Origin: Microbulbifer sp. VAAF005
GTDB lineage: Bacteria; Pseudomonadota; Gammaproteobacteria; Pseudomonadales; Cellvibrionaceae
NCBI RefSeq assembly: GCF_030012985.1
Contig: NZ_CP120233.1
Span: 186,001 to 250,000, forward strand
Direction of reading: 5' to 3'
DNA length: 64,000 bases
Under the pieces are notes generated by a model, which did not search any database, was not told the origin of the DNA, and saw only the letters and a program-made list of their open reading frames with translations. A program made the position numbers and the translations under genes. Shown piece after piece: positions 1-9,564 of this stretch. Positions within the stretch are counted from its first letter, which is position 1; every line of letters begins with the position of its first letter.

Positions 1-2902
1 CTTCCTCGGTTTTGGGTTGGTAGTCTGGCATGCGGTATTGGGCCAGCCATTCCTGCCGGGGCATAGCTTGGGGTTGCCATTGGTGGGGCAGGCGCAGTAG
101 GTAGTCGTGATCTCTGCTGGTTTCTTCCTGGTTTAGCAGGGGTTCTTCCGCTTCGAGCCAGTGGCACCAGTCGCTTTCCTGGTGGTGCAAAACACTGGGC
201 CAGATGCCGGCGAGTAGGGCGGCGCTGCTGGGGGCTTTTAGGTGGCCCTTTTTTTCATCCCGGTTGATGCAGGCCAAAAGATGCAGCGAGCGGATGGCGC
301 GGGTGCAGCCTACATACAACAGGCGGGTGCCCTCCAGGCGCTCGCGCTCGCTGTTGTCGTGTTTCAGGTATTCAAATACCGGGTCGCGGCCGCCGCGCGC
401 ATTTTTAGGAGCGAGCAGGAAGCGGCTTTCGCCTTCGCGGCTGAGCCATTCGCTCCAGCGCAGCAGTTGATCGCTGCCGGGTTTGCCGCCTTGGTCCAGG
501 CCTGGGATCAGTACGTGTTCGAACTCCAGCCCTTTGGATTTGTGAATGGTCATCACCTGCACTTTGGCATCCTGGGCGGGGCGGGCGTAGAGCTGTTCCA
601 GGGCCAGGGTGAACTGTTGCCAGTCGGTAATGGCTCCGCCGATATCGAAGGCTTCTAATAATTGCAGAAAATCCTGCACATTATTCAGGTCAGATTTTTG
701 CGCAACGGTAGCGGGGCCACCCAGTTCCAGCCAGAGGCCTTCAATCCAGGTGCGTAGGGGTTTGCGGCCGCGCTGCTGCCAGGCGTGCAGCAGTTTTGGG
801 GCCACTTGGGCCAGGCGCGTGCGCCCTTCATCGCTGAGCAGGGCGATATCGTCTACTTCCTGCAAGGCCATTAATAATGGGCGCGCGCTGGTGTCTGTTA
901 CGGTGATATCCCCATTGCCCCAGTTGGCCAGGGTGTAAAGGTCTGGCAGTTGCAGTCCGCACCAGGGGGCGCGCAGTACTGCCAGCCAGCTGATTCGGTC
1001 GCTGGGGTCGAGCAGGGCGCGGGTGAGGCTGAGTAAATCCAACACCACCATTTTACTGGCGAGCGGCGCCAGTTCTGGGGCTTGGAAGGCGATATTGGCA
1101 GTACTTAGGGCCGGCAAAATCTTTTGCAGGTGTTTTTTCTTGCGCACCAGAATGGCGATACGGCTCTCTGGATCTTGCGCTTGTAATTGCTGCACCAGTC
1201 CAACCGATTGTGTGGCTTCGCGGTTGCGGTCTTCGTCATCGATGCAGCCGTAAAATTTGACCGAGGGCTCGGCCCATTTGCTGCCTTTAAAAGCTTCGGA
1301 TTGTAGATAGCGCACGGCGCCGCGACCGATATTATCCGCTTGCGGAAAGGCACTTTGGAAAGTCTCGTTGACCCAGTTCACCACCGCGCTTTCGGAGCGG
1401 AAGTTTACTTGTAGGTCGAGGGCTTCCAGGGGGACTTCACCGATACCGCGTTTACGCGCATTCAGGAAAATACCCACGTTGGCATTGCGGAAGCCGTAAC
1501 AGGATTGCATGCCGTCGCCGACAATAAATAGGGTGCGGCCGTCTCCCTGCTGCCAGCCGGCAGTGAGTTTTTCCAGCAGTTGTAGCTGGGTGTGGGAGGT
1601 GTCCTGGAACTCGTCCACCAGAATATGCTGGGTTTGCAGGTCCAGTTTCAGCGCCAGGTCTGTGGGGTTATCGCTATCGCCCAGGGCGATCAGTGCGGCC
1701 TGGGCCACTTCGGTATAGTCGGTGGCGCCCAGCTGCTGGAATACCAGCTTTAATTCTGCGACTAACTTGGGCAGTACCTGGGCGAGCCCTTGCAGCAGTT
1801 GCCATTGGCTCTGTTGCAGTCCGCTGGGGAGTTTGCCCACTTCCCGCAGGGCAGAGAGCAGCGGTTCGCTGCCGGCCAGTTCCGCCAGCAGGTCTTTCAT
1901 GCGCTGTTTGTATTCTTCGGCGATGGGGCGCTCGGGATCTTTTTTATCTGGCAAGCCAAAGCCGAGTTTTTTATTGATGCCGCCGCCTTTGCGCAGATCA
2001 CCGGTGGTGGTGAGGAGCAGGCTGCCGAGGGCGAGCCAGGCGGGCAGACCGCTGCTGTCTGTGCTGGGGAAGTCGTCCAGTTCGGCGAAGAGGCACAGGC
2101 CGTGGCTGGGGTTTTCCTTTTGTAAATTGCCGCCGGCATAACTGGCCAGCTCCAGCAGTTCCCCGGCGACACTGCCGAGGGCTGTGGTGAGGTCTTGCAG
2201 CTTTTCTGCCACCAGTTCGTCGATAACAAAATGGAAATAGTCCTGGGCGCCGTCGAAGTTGACGCTCAAAAGTGGGCCGAGCCATTGCTCGCGCTTATCC
2301 AGCAAAATACGCAGCAGCTTATTGAGTTGGCCCAGGTCGTTATCCAGGTGGAGCAGCAGTTGCTGTAGGTCTGCGTCTGGGGTTTCGCCATCGAGGTGTT
2401 TGAGCAGATTCACCACCGCCAGTTCGAAGGCGATTTGAGTGCGCTCCAGGGGTTCACCCGGTGCGCCCAGGCCGCTTTCGATCGGCAGTTGGCTGGCGAG
2501 GCTGCGGCAGAGGCCGTCGATGGTTTGAATACGCAGGCGCTGGGGTGTTTGCAGCAGTTCCCATTCCAGTTCGCGATCCCGTTCCAGCAGCGCGCGGGCT
2601 AAATCCCAGGTAATGGCATCGTGGGGGTTATCTGGCCGGGCTTGGTCGCGGGCACTGTGCAGGGCGTCGATCAGGCGCTCGCGCATTTCACCGGCGGCTT
2701 TGCGGGTGAAGGTAATGGCCAACACTTCTTCCGGTTGCTGGCAGGCGGCGAGCAACTTTAATACGCGCTGGGTGAGCAGGCCGGTTTTACCGGAGCCCGC
2801 CGGGGCAGATACGGCAAAGCTGCGGCTGATATCCAGGGCTTGGCTGCGGGCGTCGGCATCGATGGGGCGGCGCAGGGCGGGAGTGGTCACGACTTCGTTC
2901 AT
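1..2902 (-). CDS. UvrD/Rep-type DNA helicase (AddA-like), 3' end outside the window
   Basis: Superfamily 1 helicase of the UvrD/RecB/AddA group, expected to unwind DNA ends in double-strand-break repair with the nuclease encoded just upstream. Reading from the ATG at 2902 gives an open frame of about 967 codons that leaves the window at base 1. Visible motifs are Walker A SAPAGSGKT (residues 32-40), a DEAD-like Walker B LVDEFQDTS near residue 430, TIHKSKGLEFEHV near 787 and LLYVGCTRA near 860, so both RecA-like lobes are present. Its ATG overlaps the stop of the upstream nuclease gene (ATGA, 2899-2902), which implies translational coupling. Whether a nuclease domain follows at the C-terminus cannot be seen. 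The family call is secure; the exact AddA equivalence is inferred from the pairing. Confidence 0.93.
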   Translation of the reverse strand, partial: MNEVVTTPALRRPIDADARSQALDISRSFAVSAPAGSGKTGLLTQRVLKLLAACQQPEEVLAITFTRKAAGEMRERLIDALHSARDQARPDNPHDAITWDLARALLERDRELEWELLQTPQRLRIQTIDGLCRSLASQLPIESGLGAPGEPLERTQIAFELAVVNLLKHLDGETPDADLQQLLLHLDNDLGQLNKLLRILLDKREQWLGPLLSVNFDGAQDYFHFVIDELVAEKLQDLTTALGSVAGELLELASYAGGNLQKENPSHGLCLFAELDDFPSTDSSGLPAWLALGSLLLTTTGDLRKGGGINKKLGFGLPDKKDPERPIAEEYKQRMKDLLAELAGSEPLLSALREVGKLPSGLQQSQWQLLQGLAQVLPKLVAELKLVFQQLGATDYTEVAQAALIALGDSDNPTDLALKLDLQTQHILVDEFQDTSHTQLQLLEKLTAGWQQGDGRTLFIVGDGMQSCYGFRNANVGIFLNARKRGIGEVPLEALDLQVNFRSESAVVNWVNETFQSAFPQADNIGRGAVRYLQSEAFKGSKWAEPSVKFYGCIDDEDRNREATQSVGLVQQLQAQDPESRIAILVRKKKHLQKILPALSTANIAFQAPELAPLASKMVVLDLLSLTRALLDPSDRISWLAVLRAPWCGLQLPDLYTLANWGNGDITVTDTSARPLLMALQEVDDIALLSDEGRTRLAQVAPKLLHAWQQRGRKPLRTWIEGLWLELGGPATVAQKSDLNNVQDFLQLLEAFDIGGAITDWQQFTLALEQLYARPAQDAKVQVMTIHKSKGLEFEHVLIPGLDQGGKPGSDQLLRWSEWLSREGESRFLLAPKNARGGRDPVFEYLKHDNSERERLEGTRLLYVGCTRAIRSLHLLACINRDEKKGHLKAPSSAALLAGIWPSVLHHQESDWCHWLEAEEPLLNQEETSRDHDYLLRLPHQWQPQAMPRQEWLAQYRMPDYQPKTEE

Positions 2903-5598
2903 TCGGTTATTTGCTCCCTTTCCGGCCAGCGGTTTAGGGGCCAGAGTTCACTGTTGTTATCGGTGGGGCGATCAAAGGCGAGGGTGGCTACACCACTGCG
3001 ATATTCTGTGGCGAGGGATTCCAGGCTGTAGTGCCAGTGCTCCACCAGATTGCTCCAGGTGCCGTAGGGGGATTCCTTTTCGGTATCGCCCACGGCTTTA
3101 ATGCCGGTGATGGGGTGCTCCAGGTCTCCGCAGCCATTCCATTTGCAGTCGCCGTTGCGCACCTGGCCGAAGGCGATGGCGTGGGCGTCCGGTTGGAAGA
3201 GGGCGTAGAGCGGCAGCTGGGGTTCGCGGATGCGCTGGGTAAGCCAGTCGCGAATACTGGGAATACCGGTTTTGTAATCAATTACCAGTTGCTCGCCGCT
3301 GGCGAGTTGATCCAGCCGGTCCAGGCGCAGGTTAAAGTGCAGTCCTCCGATTTCCACGGCTTGTTCCCATTCGACTTTTTCTACGGAGAAATTGGGCCTG
3401 TCCAGTTCGACGGACAGCCATTGTTGCAGCAGGCGCTCCAGGCGCTGCTTTTCCATAGCCCAAAATCCGATCGGCAGGTGATTGTATTTTTTGCGCACAC
3501 TGCCGAGGGAGCGCTCCACAGCGCGTTCGATTTGCGCTTGGCGTTGCTCGTCGTCCATGGCTTGCAGTTGTGTGAGGGTGCCGCACTGTTGCCAGAATTC
3601 CGCCAGTACCTGGTGCACCACATTACCGCGCTCGGCGGGGCCAAGGCCGATATCCGGTTGGGTAAAACTGCTGGCGCCAAGGCGGAAGCGCAACTGCGCA
3701 TTTAACGGGGACAGGGCTTGGGCCTTGAGTACCGAGGCACCGCCGCGCACCCGTTCGCATTCGGCGGGGGTGAGAGGCGGTAGCTTTTTGTCTTCGATTT
3801 TTTCCAACTGACAGGCTTGCGCCAGTTGGCTGTAGTGATTGTGCAGGGCGCCTTCGGCAAAGTGCTGGGCTTGTTGTGGGCTGTCAAACAAGCTGCTCAG
3901 TCCCTGCTGCACACCGTCTTCTTCACAGGTGTAACTCACGACGATATCGCCGCTGGCATTGAGCAGGTCGGCGGTGAGTTCGCGGGCCAGTTCCAATTCC
4001 CGCTCGGCGCTGGCGCGGGGCATCTTCCAGTGTTTTTGCCATTGTATTGGCAGCAGCGGATTGGGTGCCGGTGCCGGCGGCCATTGCTGTTGGCCGAAGC
4101 CGACCAGGCGCAGGTAATCGAAGGCAAGGCCACCGGCTTCCAGTACCCCGAGAATTTGCAGGGGGCCATCGCGGGTTTCCGCCTGGAAGGGGGTGTGGCT
4201 GGCAATTTGACGCAGCAATTGCAGGGCCTGGGTGAGAGTAAGGTTGCCACCGCAGGCACTGAGTGCGGCGAACTCCTCCAGGATGGATTCCCACTGCATC
4301 AGCTGCTGGTATTCCTGGCTGTCCGGGTTGCGGTTGCCGGGCCAATTTAATGCTGTCAGTGTTTCGGAAAAACGCGCGGCCCAAATTTCAGCGGGCGCTC
4401 GCTGCCAGCGCCGGGCGCGTTCGGCCATTTGTTCCAGCTGGCGGGGCAGTTGCGGTGATTCCAAGTGGAGGACTTCTGCGCTGCGCTCGGCCCAGTAGCG
4501 CAGGGTTGCGCCGTCGATGCGTCGCAGTTCCAGTTTTTGTAAGCGGCGGAACAGGGCACTGCGTAGCCAGGTTTCACTGTCGTCACCCCAGAAGGGGCTG
4601 AACAGGATATTTTGCAATTGGGGGTAATCCCATTCGTCTTGCAGTAGCGATAGCAATTGTAGGGCGGCGCTGCCGACCGGTGTCTGTGCCAGGGGCGTAC
4701 CGGCGGAGAAGTTAAACGGCAGTGTGTAGCGCGGTTGCTGCGGGTCCAGGTATTGGGGTTCGAGCACGCGGGAAAATACCGCTTCCACCTGAGCGCGGCA
4801 CTGGCCCAGATTATTCACCACGATGCCAACGCTGTGGCCGGGGTTTTCGGCGAGCTTTTGTCCGGCCCAAAGAGCTGCTTGGTAGAGCTCTTCATCCAAA
4901 TCGGCGCAGGCGGATACGGATAGTTCACTCTGCTGGGTGAGTCCCGGCCTTTCATTTACAGCTGCGGCACCTGCGTGAATCAGGGCATTGGCGAGGGGCG
5001 AAATCTGGGCAAAGCCGGCGGTATCAATTTGCGCGACGGGTTCCAGAATGCCTTCTTGGAATGCACGCAGGATCAATTGATCGCGCTGGTCTGGCGTGAT
5101 GGCGCTGTGGGCCTGAAGTTCAGTGGCAAAGGCCTTGATCATGGCGCACAGCGGCAGCTCGTCGCTGCGCATAGAGAGTGCGAACTGCTCCAAAAGCGGA
5201 GTCAGCGCTTCATCTATTTGCGAGAGATCGGAAATCAGCTGCCATTGGAGCAGCTGCGCCAGGGCGCTATCGGCATCCCGGCACAGTTGCTGGCTGTTGA
5301 GCAGTTGCCGATCCAGGGATTCGTCCAGGGCGCGCTGCCAGAGTAATTGCCGTTGCTCGCGATTCAATACCTGTTGCAAGGCGGGCTGCCAGTTGCGTTG
5401 TTGCAGCTGGAACCAGAGCTTGTCCAGCCAGCTGCGCAGGGACTCCACCGGCGGCGGCATCCAGCAGGCTCCGGGCGACTGCTGCGCGGCAAACACCTGT
5501 TGGCAGCGGTTGCGCAAACGGTTGTTGGGGGTGAGCAGCAGTCCGCCGGGGGGCAGCTGCGCAAATATTTCGAGAGCGGGAAATGCCGGCTTCAGCAT
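2899..5598 (-). CDS. PD-(D/E)XK nuclease family DNA repair protein (AddB-like)
   Basis: An 899-residue protein of the type often annotated 'probable DNA repair protein', partner of the downstream UvrD helicase. The N-terminal two thirds look like an inactivated helicase scaffold with no intact Walker A. The C-terminus carries the nuclease: RGNVVHQVLAEFW near residue 655 supplies the family histidine, LDRLD and VIDYKTG near 760-775 supply the catalytic Asp and Lys, and a QLPLYALF helix follows. No four-cysteine iron-sulfur pattern is obvious. The gene is first in a two-gene unit transcribed leftwards, 98 bp downstream of murI. The role in recombinational end processing follows from the AddAB/RecBCD family, not from anything organism-specific seen here. 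Confidence 0.9.
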   Translation of the reverse strand: MLKPAFPALEIFAQLPPGGLLLTPNNRLRNRCQQVFAAQQSPGACWMPPPVESLRSWLDKLWFQLQQRNWQPALQQVLNREQRQLLWQRALDESLDRQLLNSQQLCRDADSALAQLLQWQLISDLSQIDEALTPLLEQFALSMRSDELPLCAMIKAFATELQAHSAITPDQRDQLILRAFQEGILEPVAQIDTAGFAQISPLANALIHAGAAAVNERPGLTQQSELSVSACADLDEELYQAALWAGQKLAENPGHSVGIVVNNLGQCRAQVEAVFSRVLEPQYLDPQQPRYTLPFNFSAGTPLAQTPVGSAALQLLSLLQDEWDYPQLQNILFSPFWGDDSETWLRSALFRRLQKLELRRIDGATLRYWAERSAEVLHLESPQLPRQLEQMAERARRWQRAPAEIWAARFSETLTALNWPGNRNPDSQEYQQLMQWESILEEFAALSACGGNLTLTQALQLLRQIASHTPFQAETRDGPLQILGVLEAGGLAFDYLRLVGFGQQQWPPAPAPNPLLPIQWQKHWKMPRASAERELELARELTADLLNASGDIVVSYTCEEDGVQQGLSSLFDSPQQAQHFAEGALHNHYSQLAQACQLEKIEDKKLPPLTPAECERVRGGASVLKAQALSPLNAQLRFRLGASSFTQPDIGLGPAERGNVVHQVLAEFWQQCGTLTQLQAMDDEQRQAQIERAVERSLGSVRKKYNHLPIGFWAMEKQRLERLLQQWLSVELDRPNFSVEKVEWEQAVEIGGLHFNLRLDRLDQLASGEQLVIDYKTGIPSIRDWLTQRIREPQLPLYALFQPDAHAIAFGQVRNGDCKWNGCGDLEHPITGIKAVGDTEKESPYGTWSNLVEHWHYSLESLATEYRSGVATLAFDRPTDNNSELWPLNRWPEREQITE

Positions 5599-5696
5599 GA
5601 ATTCGGGTACCGGTTAGGGCTTGTTATTCGGGGAACGGTCGCGGTTTGTGACGGAGCTGTCAACTCTGTTGCGCGGTTCTCATCATTTTGGCGATC

Positions 5697-6530
5697 TTAG
5701 GTGTTGGGTTCGAGGGGTTCGGCAACAGGGGCGAACTCGCTGAAGGCCTGTTCTATATTGCCGGTTAGGTCAACCGTGCTGGTGATCAGGCGGCCAGTGT
5801 TTGGCGCATCCGGCAGCATCAGCTCGAGTTCTTCCAGCCACCAGCGCACTCGCCGGGCGATGGCTTCACCGGAATCCAGCCACTGGATTGAGCGAGGGGC
5901 GAACTGGTCCAGTTCTTCCCGCAGCAGGGGAAAGTGAGTGCAGGCCAATACGGCAATATCCACTTGGTCGCCACCGGCGGTGTGGAATACGCGGTGTAAT
6001 ACCGGCTCCAAATCCTCTGCGGTGATGGCTTCGCCGCGCAGTTTGCTTTCCGCCAGATGCACCAACTCCGGTGCGGGCACATTAATTACCCGGTTGCCGT
6101 TGGCAAATTGCTCGATCAGCTCGCGGGTATAGCGGCGATTGACGGTGCCTTCGGTGGCAATCAGGGCAATAGTGCGGGAACGGCTGGCGGCAGCGGCGGG
6201 TTTCACCGCGGGCACAACGCCCACTACGGGTTTCTGTAGGGATTCGCGCAGCTGGGGTAGGGCCAGGGTGCTGGCGGTATTGCAGCCCACCACCAAAATA
6301 TCGGCCCCGCAGTGCTCCATCATGGCTTGGGCCTGCTGGACGATGCGGGGGCGCAGTTCCTCTTCGCTTTTGTTGCCGTAGGGGTAAAAGCCGTTGTCCA
6401 CACCCAGGTGCAAGGTCAGGCCCGGCACCAGGCGGCGGATCTCCCGCGCAATGCTGATGGCGCCCACGCCGGAATCAAAGATCAGGGCGCTGGGGGCAGG
6501 GCTATCTGGGTGGGCGCTGTGTTTGTGCAT
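5697..6530 (-). CDS. murI: glutamate racemase
   Basis: Converts L-glutamate to D-glutamate for peptidoglycan synthesis in the cytoplasm. The 277-residue length is normal. The two catalytic cysteines sit in GCNTAS (Cys83) and ACTHFPLL (Cys197), and the N-terminal FDSGVG motif (residues 18-23) carries the conserved Asp-Ser. The start at 6530 is the first ATG and adds a roughly 13-residue tail before the core, so an internal start cannot be excluded. The gene is divergent from rmuC across a 257 bp spacer. Confidence 0.96.
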   Translation of the reverse strand: MHKHSAHPDSPAPSALIFDSGVGAISIAREIRRLVPGLTLHLGVDNGFYPYGNKSEEELRPRIVQQAQAMMEHCGADILVVGCNTASTLALPQLRESLQKPVVGVVPAVKPAAAASRSRTIALIATEGTVNRRYTRELIEQFANGNRVINVPAPELVHLAESKLRGEAITAEDLEPVLHRVFHTAGGDQVDIAVLACTHFPLLREELDQFAPRSIQWLDSGEAIARRVRWWLEELELMLPDAPNTGRLITSTVDLTGNIEQAFSEFAPVAEPLEPNT

Positions 6531-6787
6531 GCGTTCTGGAGTACCAACATCGAAACCAATCCTCCAAGAATACCTAAAACCCCGTAAAAATTCCCGCTGG
6601 GTCTTATCGGGCGCAAACCTATCCCTTGATACTGAGGTTATCGGCCGGGCTGGCGCGGGGTACTTTCCAGGGGCAAACTGGTAGAATGGCGCCTTCGCCT
6701 GGGCTATTTCCCGGGCAGGCCAGTGGGCGAGGCCCCTGGCAAAATCCTGATTTATCCATCTCTTTCCAGGTCTGGGAGTACCACTCT

Positions 6788-8164
6788 ATGCCAGCGTTCC
6801 CGCTGCAATTGAATGCCGATCATGCGGTGATGGCGGCTGTTGCCATCTTGTTTCTGTTGGGCTTGGTGTTTTGGTTGGCGCGAGCCAGTAGCCGCCGCGC
6901 TTTACTGCAGAGCGAAGCCGCTTTGCAGGTGGCTCAGGCGCGTATCGAAAGCAGCCGCGAGCGGGAGTCCCAACTTGGGGTTGAGGTGGAATCCCTGCGA
7001 ACCGAGTTGGCGGACAAGTTGCAGCAGCTCACGCGAAGCCAGGTGCTGGTAGAAAAAGGGGAGGTGGCCCTGGCGGAGCAGCGCAAGCTGATGGAGCAAA
7101 TGCGTATTGCCATGGGTGAGCAGTTCGAGAATCTGGCCAACCGGATTTTTGAAGAGAAGCAGCAAAGCTTCGTGCGCCGCAGTGAAGACAGCCTGCGCAA
7201 AAGTCTCGATCCGCTGGAGCGCCAGCTGGGGGATTTCCGTAAGCGAGTAGAGCATGTCTACGATCGCGAAAATGCTGAGCGCAACAGCCTGCTGGGGCAG
7301 ATTAAAGCGTTGCGCGAGCAAACCCAGCGAATCAGCGATGAGGCCCTGAATCTGACTTCGGCCCTGAAGGGAGATCGTAAGATTCAGGGTAACTGGGGTG
7401 AAGTGGTGCTGGAGCGCTTGCTGGAGGAATCCGGCTTGCAGAAGGGCCGCGAGTACGAAACGCAAGTAACGCTGACGAGTGATGGCCGCAGGCGCCAGCC
7501 GGATGTGATTGTGCGCCTGCCGGAAAACAAAGACCTGATTATCGATTCCAAGGTCTCCCTGGTTGATTACGAGCGCTACAGCTCGGCGGAAACCGATGAG
7601 GAGCGGACGCAGGCCCTGAAACAGCATGTGAATTCCCTGCGCGCCCATATCACCGGCCTTAACAAGAAAGCCTACGAGCAGCTGGAGGGTGTGCGCACCC
7701 TGGATTTCGTCTTTATTTTCGTGCCTATTGAGGCTGCGTATATGTTGGCGATGCAGGCGGACCCGGACCTGTTCCGTTTCGCTTATGAGAAGCAAATTGT
7801 CCTGGTGAGTCCCACCAGCCTGATGGCGACCCTGCGCACCGTCGAGAATATCTGGCGCTACGAGAAACAAAACAAGAACGCGGAAAAAATCGCCGACGAA
7901 GCCGGCAAGCTGCACGATCAGTTTGCTATGGTGCTGGAGTCACTGGATGTTCTTGGTGACCGCCTGCGCCAAGCGGATGACGCTTACCAGCAGACCTACA
8001 AGCGACTGGCGACAGGGCGTGGTAATGCGGTGAAGCGTATCGACAGCTTGCGTAAGCTGGGTGCTAAAACCCGTAAACAGATTTCTGCGGACTTAAGGGA
8101 GCGAGCGGATCAGCCTGAGGTAAAGGGATTGCCACAGGCTGAGGAAACTGCAGCGGAAGAATAA
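6788..8164 (+). CDS. rmuC: DNA recombination protein RmuC
   Basis: RmuC-family protein, a membrane-anchored coiled-coil protein with a PD-(D/E)XK-like core thought to limit recombination at inverted repeats. From the ATG at 6788 it is 458 residues: an N-terminal membrane anchor (about residues 13-30, AVMAAVAILFLLGLVFWLA), a long coiled coil rich in Glu and Gln to about residue 190, then the conserved core with GNWGEVVLERLLEESGL, PDVIVRLPENKDLIIDSKVSL and FVFIFVPIEAAYMLA. A GGGAG ribosome site lies about nine bases upstream. The frame stays open to 6626, but those extra residues lack family similarity and precede the anchor, so the shorter start is preferred. Confidence 0.95.
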   Translation: MPAFPLQLNADHAVMAAVAILFLLGLVFWLARASSRRALLQSEAALQVAQARIESSRERESQLGVEVESLRTELADKLQQLTRSQVLVEKGEVALAEQRKLMEQMRIAMGEQFENLANRIFEEKQQSFVRRSEDSLRKSLDPLERQLGDFRKRVEHVYDRENAERNSLLGQIKALREQTQRISDEALNLTSALKGDRKIQGNWGEVVLERLLEESGLQKGREYETQVTLTSDGRRRQPDVIVRLPENKDLIIDSKVSLVDYERYSSAETDEERTQALKQHVNSLRAHITGLNKKAYEQLEGVRTLDFVFIFVPIEAAYMLAMQADPDLFRFAYEKQIVLVSPTSLMATLRTVENIWRYEKQNKNAEKIADEAGKLHDQFAMVLESLDVLGDRLRQADDAYQQTYKRLATGRGNAVKRIDSLRKLGAKTRKQISADLRERADQPEVKGLPQAEETAAEE

Positions 8165-8170
8165 CTTTTT

Positions 8171-9100
8171 ATGGAAAATCTTGTATTCGCGCTATCAGTC
8201 ACAGGGCCGATTTTCCTGATGATTATTGGCGGATACCTGCTCAAATATAAAGGGATAGTTCGGGACAGCTTTATTGATGATGCTTCAAGGCTTGTTTTCC
8301 ACGTAGCCTTGCCGGCACTGCTTTTTATTAATATCTATTCCTCAGATACCAGCCCCGCGCAAGAAATAGACTTACTGGTAGCAGGGGTTCTCGGCACTTT
8401 TGTAATGCTCCCTTTGGCATGGTTGCTGGCGCGGCCGGTAGCGCCAATGGATCGCAGTGCATTTATCCAGGGGGCCTTTCGTGGAAATGTGGCGATTGTC
8501 GGCCTTGCCTGGATCGAAAAAGCCTACGGAAGTGAGGGTGTTTCCAATTCCGCAGGGTTGGTCGCGGCACTTACGATTCAGTTTAATGTTATCGCCGTCG
8601 CTCTTTTCGTGCTTTACAATAAGGACAGAAAATTTGGTTGGCGGGTGATGCTGTGGGAGCTGGTCAAGAACCCTCTTATCCTCGGTGTAATCGCAGCCAT
8701 TGTGTGCCGTTTGTTGGCTGTAAGGTTGCCGGAGGTGCTGCATGATACCATTCAGTATCTTGCATCTGTGGGCTTGCCATTGGGGCTTATTTGTATTGGT
8801 GCCAGCATGAAAATGCGAACACTGATGCGCAGTTCCCCTACGGCGCTGGCGGCCTCATTACTTAAACTGGTTGTTGCCCCGATTGTCTGCCTGTTGATTG
8901 GTTTGGCATTGGGCATGAGCCCTGAGTACTTGGGATATTTGATCCTGATGACGGGCGCTCCCTGTGCGATCTCGGCCTTTGTAATGGCCCATGCGATGGG
9001 CGGGAACAGCCAGCTTACGGCGAATATTGTGGGGCTCAGCACATTGCTTTCTGTTGTTACTGCCAGTATCGGGCTGGCATTGCTTAAGGTGTACTTTTAA
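8171..9100 (+). CDS. AEC (auxin efflux carrier) family transporter
   Basis: A 309-residue inner-membrane permease of the AEC family, with about ten hydrophobic segments in two five-helix halves. The family exports or imports small organic acids such as malonate or malate in bacteria; the substrate here cannot be told from sequence. It starts six bases after the rmuC stop, and its TAA overlaps the ATG of the next gene (TAATG), so it sits in a co-transcribed run with rmuC and the DUF2489 gene. GC is slightly lower than in rmuC. Confidence 0.9.
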   Translation: MENLVFALSVTGPIFLMIIGGYLLKYKGIVRDSFIDDASRLVFHVALPALLFINIYSSDTSPAQEIDLLVAGVLGTFVMLPLAWLLARPVAPMDRSAFIQGAFRGNVAIVGLAWIEKAYGSEGVSNSAGLVAALTIQFNVIAVALFVLYNKDRKFGWRVMLWELVKNPLILGVIAAIVCRLLAVRLPEVLHDTIQYLASVGLPLGLICIGASMKMRTLMRSSPTALAASLLKLVVAPIVCLLIGLALGMSPEYLGYLILMTGAPCAISAFVMAHAMGGNSQLTANIVGLSTLLSVVTASIGLALLKVYF

Positions 9101-9564
9101 TGACCGTTTTCCCAACCTGGTTGCTTATTCTTGCAGCAGTAATCATTTTTGCTCTCGCTATTGTGGCTGGCTACTATCTGCGCAAACTATCAGTAGCGCA
9201 AAAGAAACAGGCCGAACAACTGGCGGAGCTAGAGCAAGCTGCTGAAGATCAGCGCGAAAGAGTAAACGACAGCATCCAGATTATTGCCCGCACCTTGTTG
9301 GATGATGGGGTAGGGCTTACCGAAGCTTCGATTCGTATTCGCGTTCTTTTGGATGCACTTCAGGTGGAAGATAAAGTGCGTGAAGAGTTTGTGGCCTTTT
9401 ACACCATTGCAGAGAAAACCAGTCATATCCCAATTCTCAAAGACTGGAAAGAACTGCCGCGTAAAGAACAGTTCAAATATGAGTTGGAGATGGCGCAAGT
9501 AGAGGCGGATTATAAGGATTTTGCGATGGATGCTGCCAAGCGTATTTTGGGGCGTTCTTTTTAG
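9100..9564 (+). CDS. DUF2489 domain-containing membrane-anchored protein
   Basis: A 154-residue protein with one N-terminal transmembrane helix (residues 6-27), a short charged coiled coil, and a C-terminal alpha-helical region with the pattern recalled for DUF2489 (DDGVGLTEASIRIRVLLDAL, FYTIAEKTSHIPI, ILGRSF end). The function of the family is unknown. Start and upstream stop overlap by one base, so it is probably translated together with the AEC transporter. Confidence 0.82.
   Translation: MTVFPTWLLILAAVIIFALAIVAGYYLRKLSVAQKKQAEQLAELEQAAEDQRERVNDSIQIIARTLLDDGVGLTEASIRIRVLLDALQVEDKVREEFVAFYTIAEKTSHIPILKDWKELPRKEQFKYELEMAQVEADYKDFAMDAAKRILGRSF

Noticed and set aside
6902..7915. A 337-codon minus-strand frame opposite rmuC
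   Set aside because: It lies entirely antisense to a well-supported gene, has no family features and follows from the codon bias of the real gene.
8171..9564. Naming the AEC transporter substrate or assigning a DUF2489 role in transport
   Set aside because: The neighbourhood gives no evidence beyond tight gene spacing.
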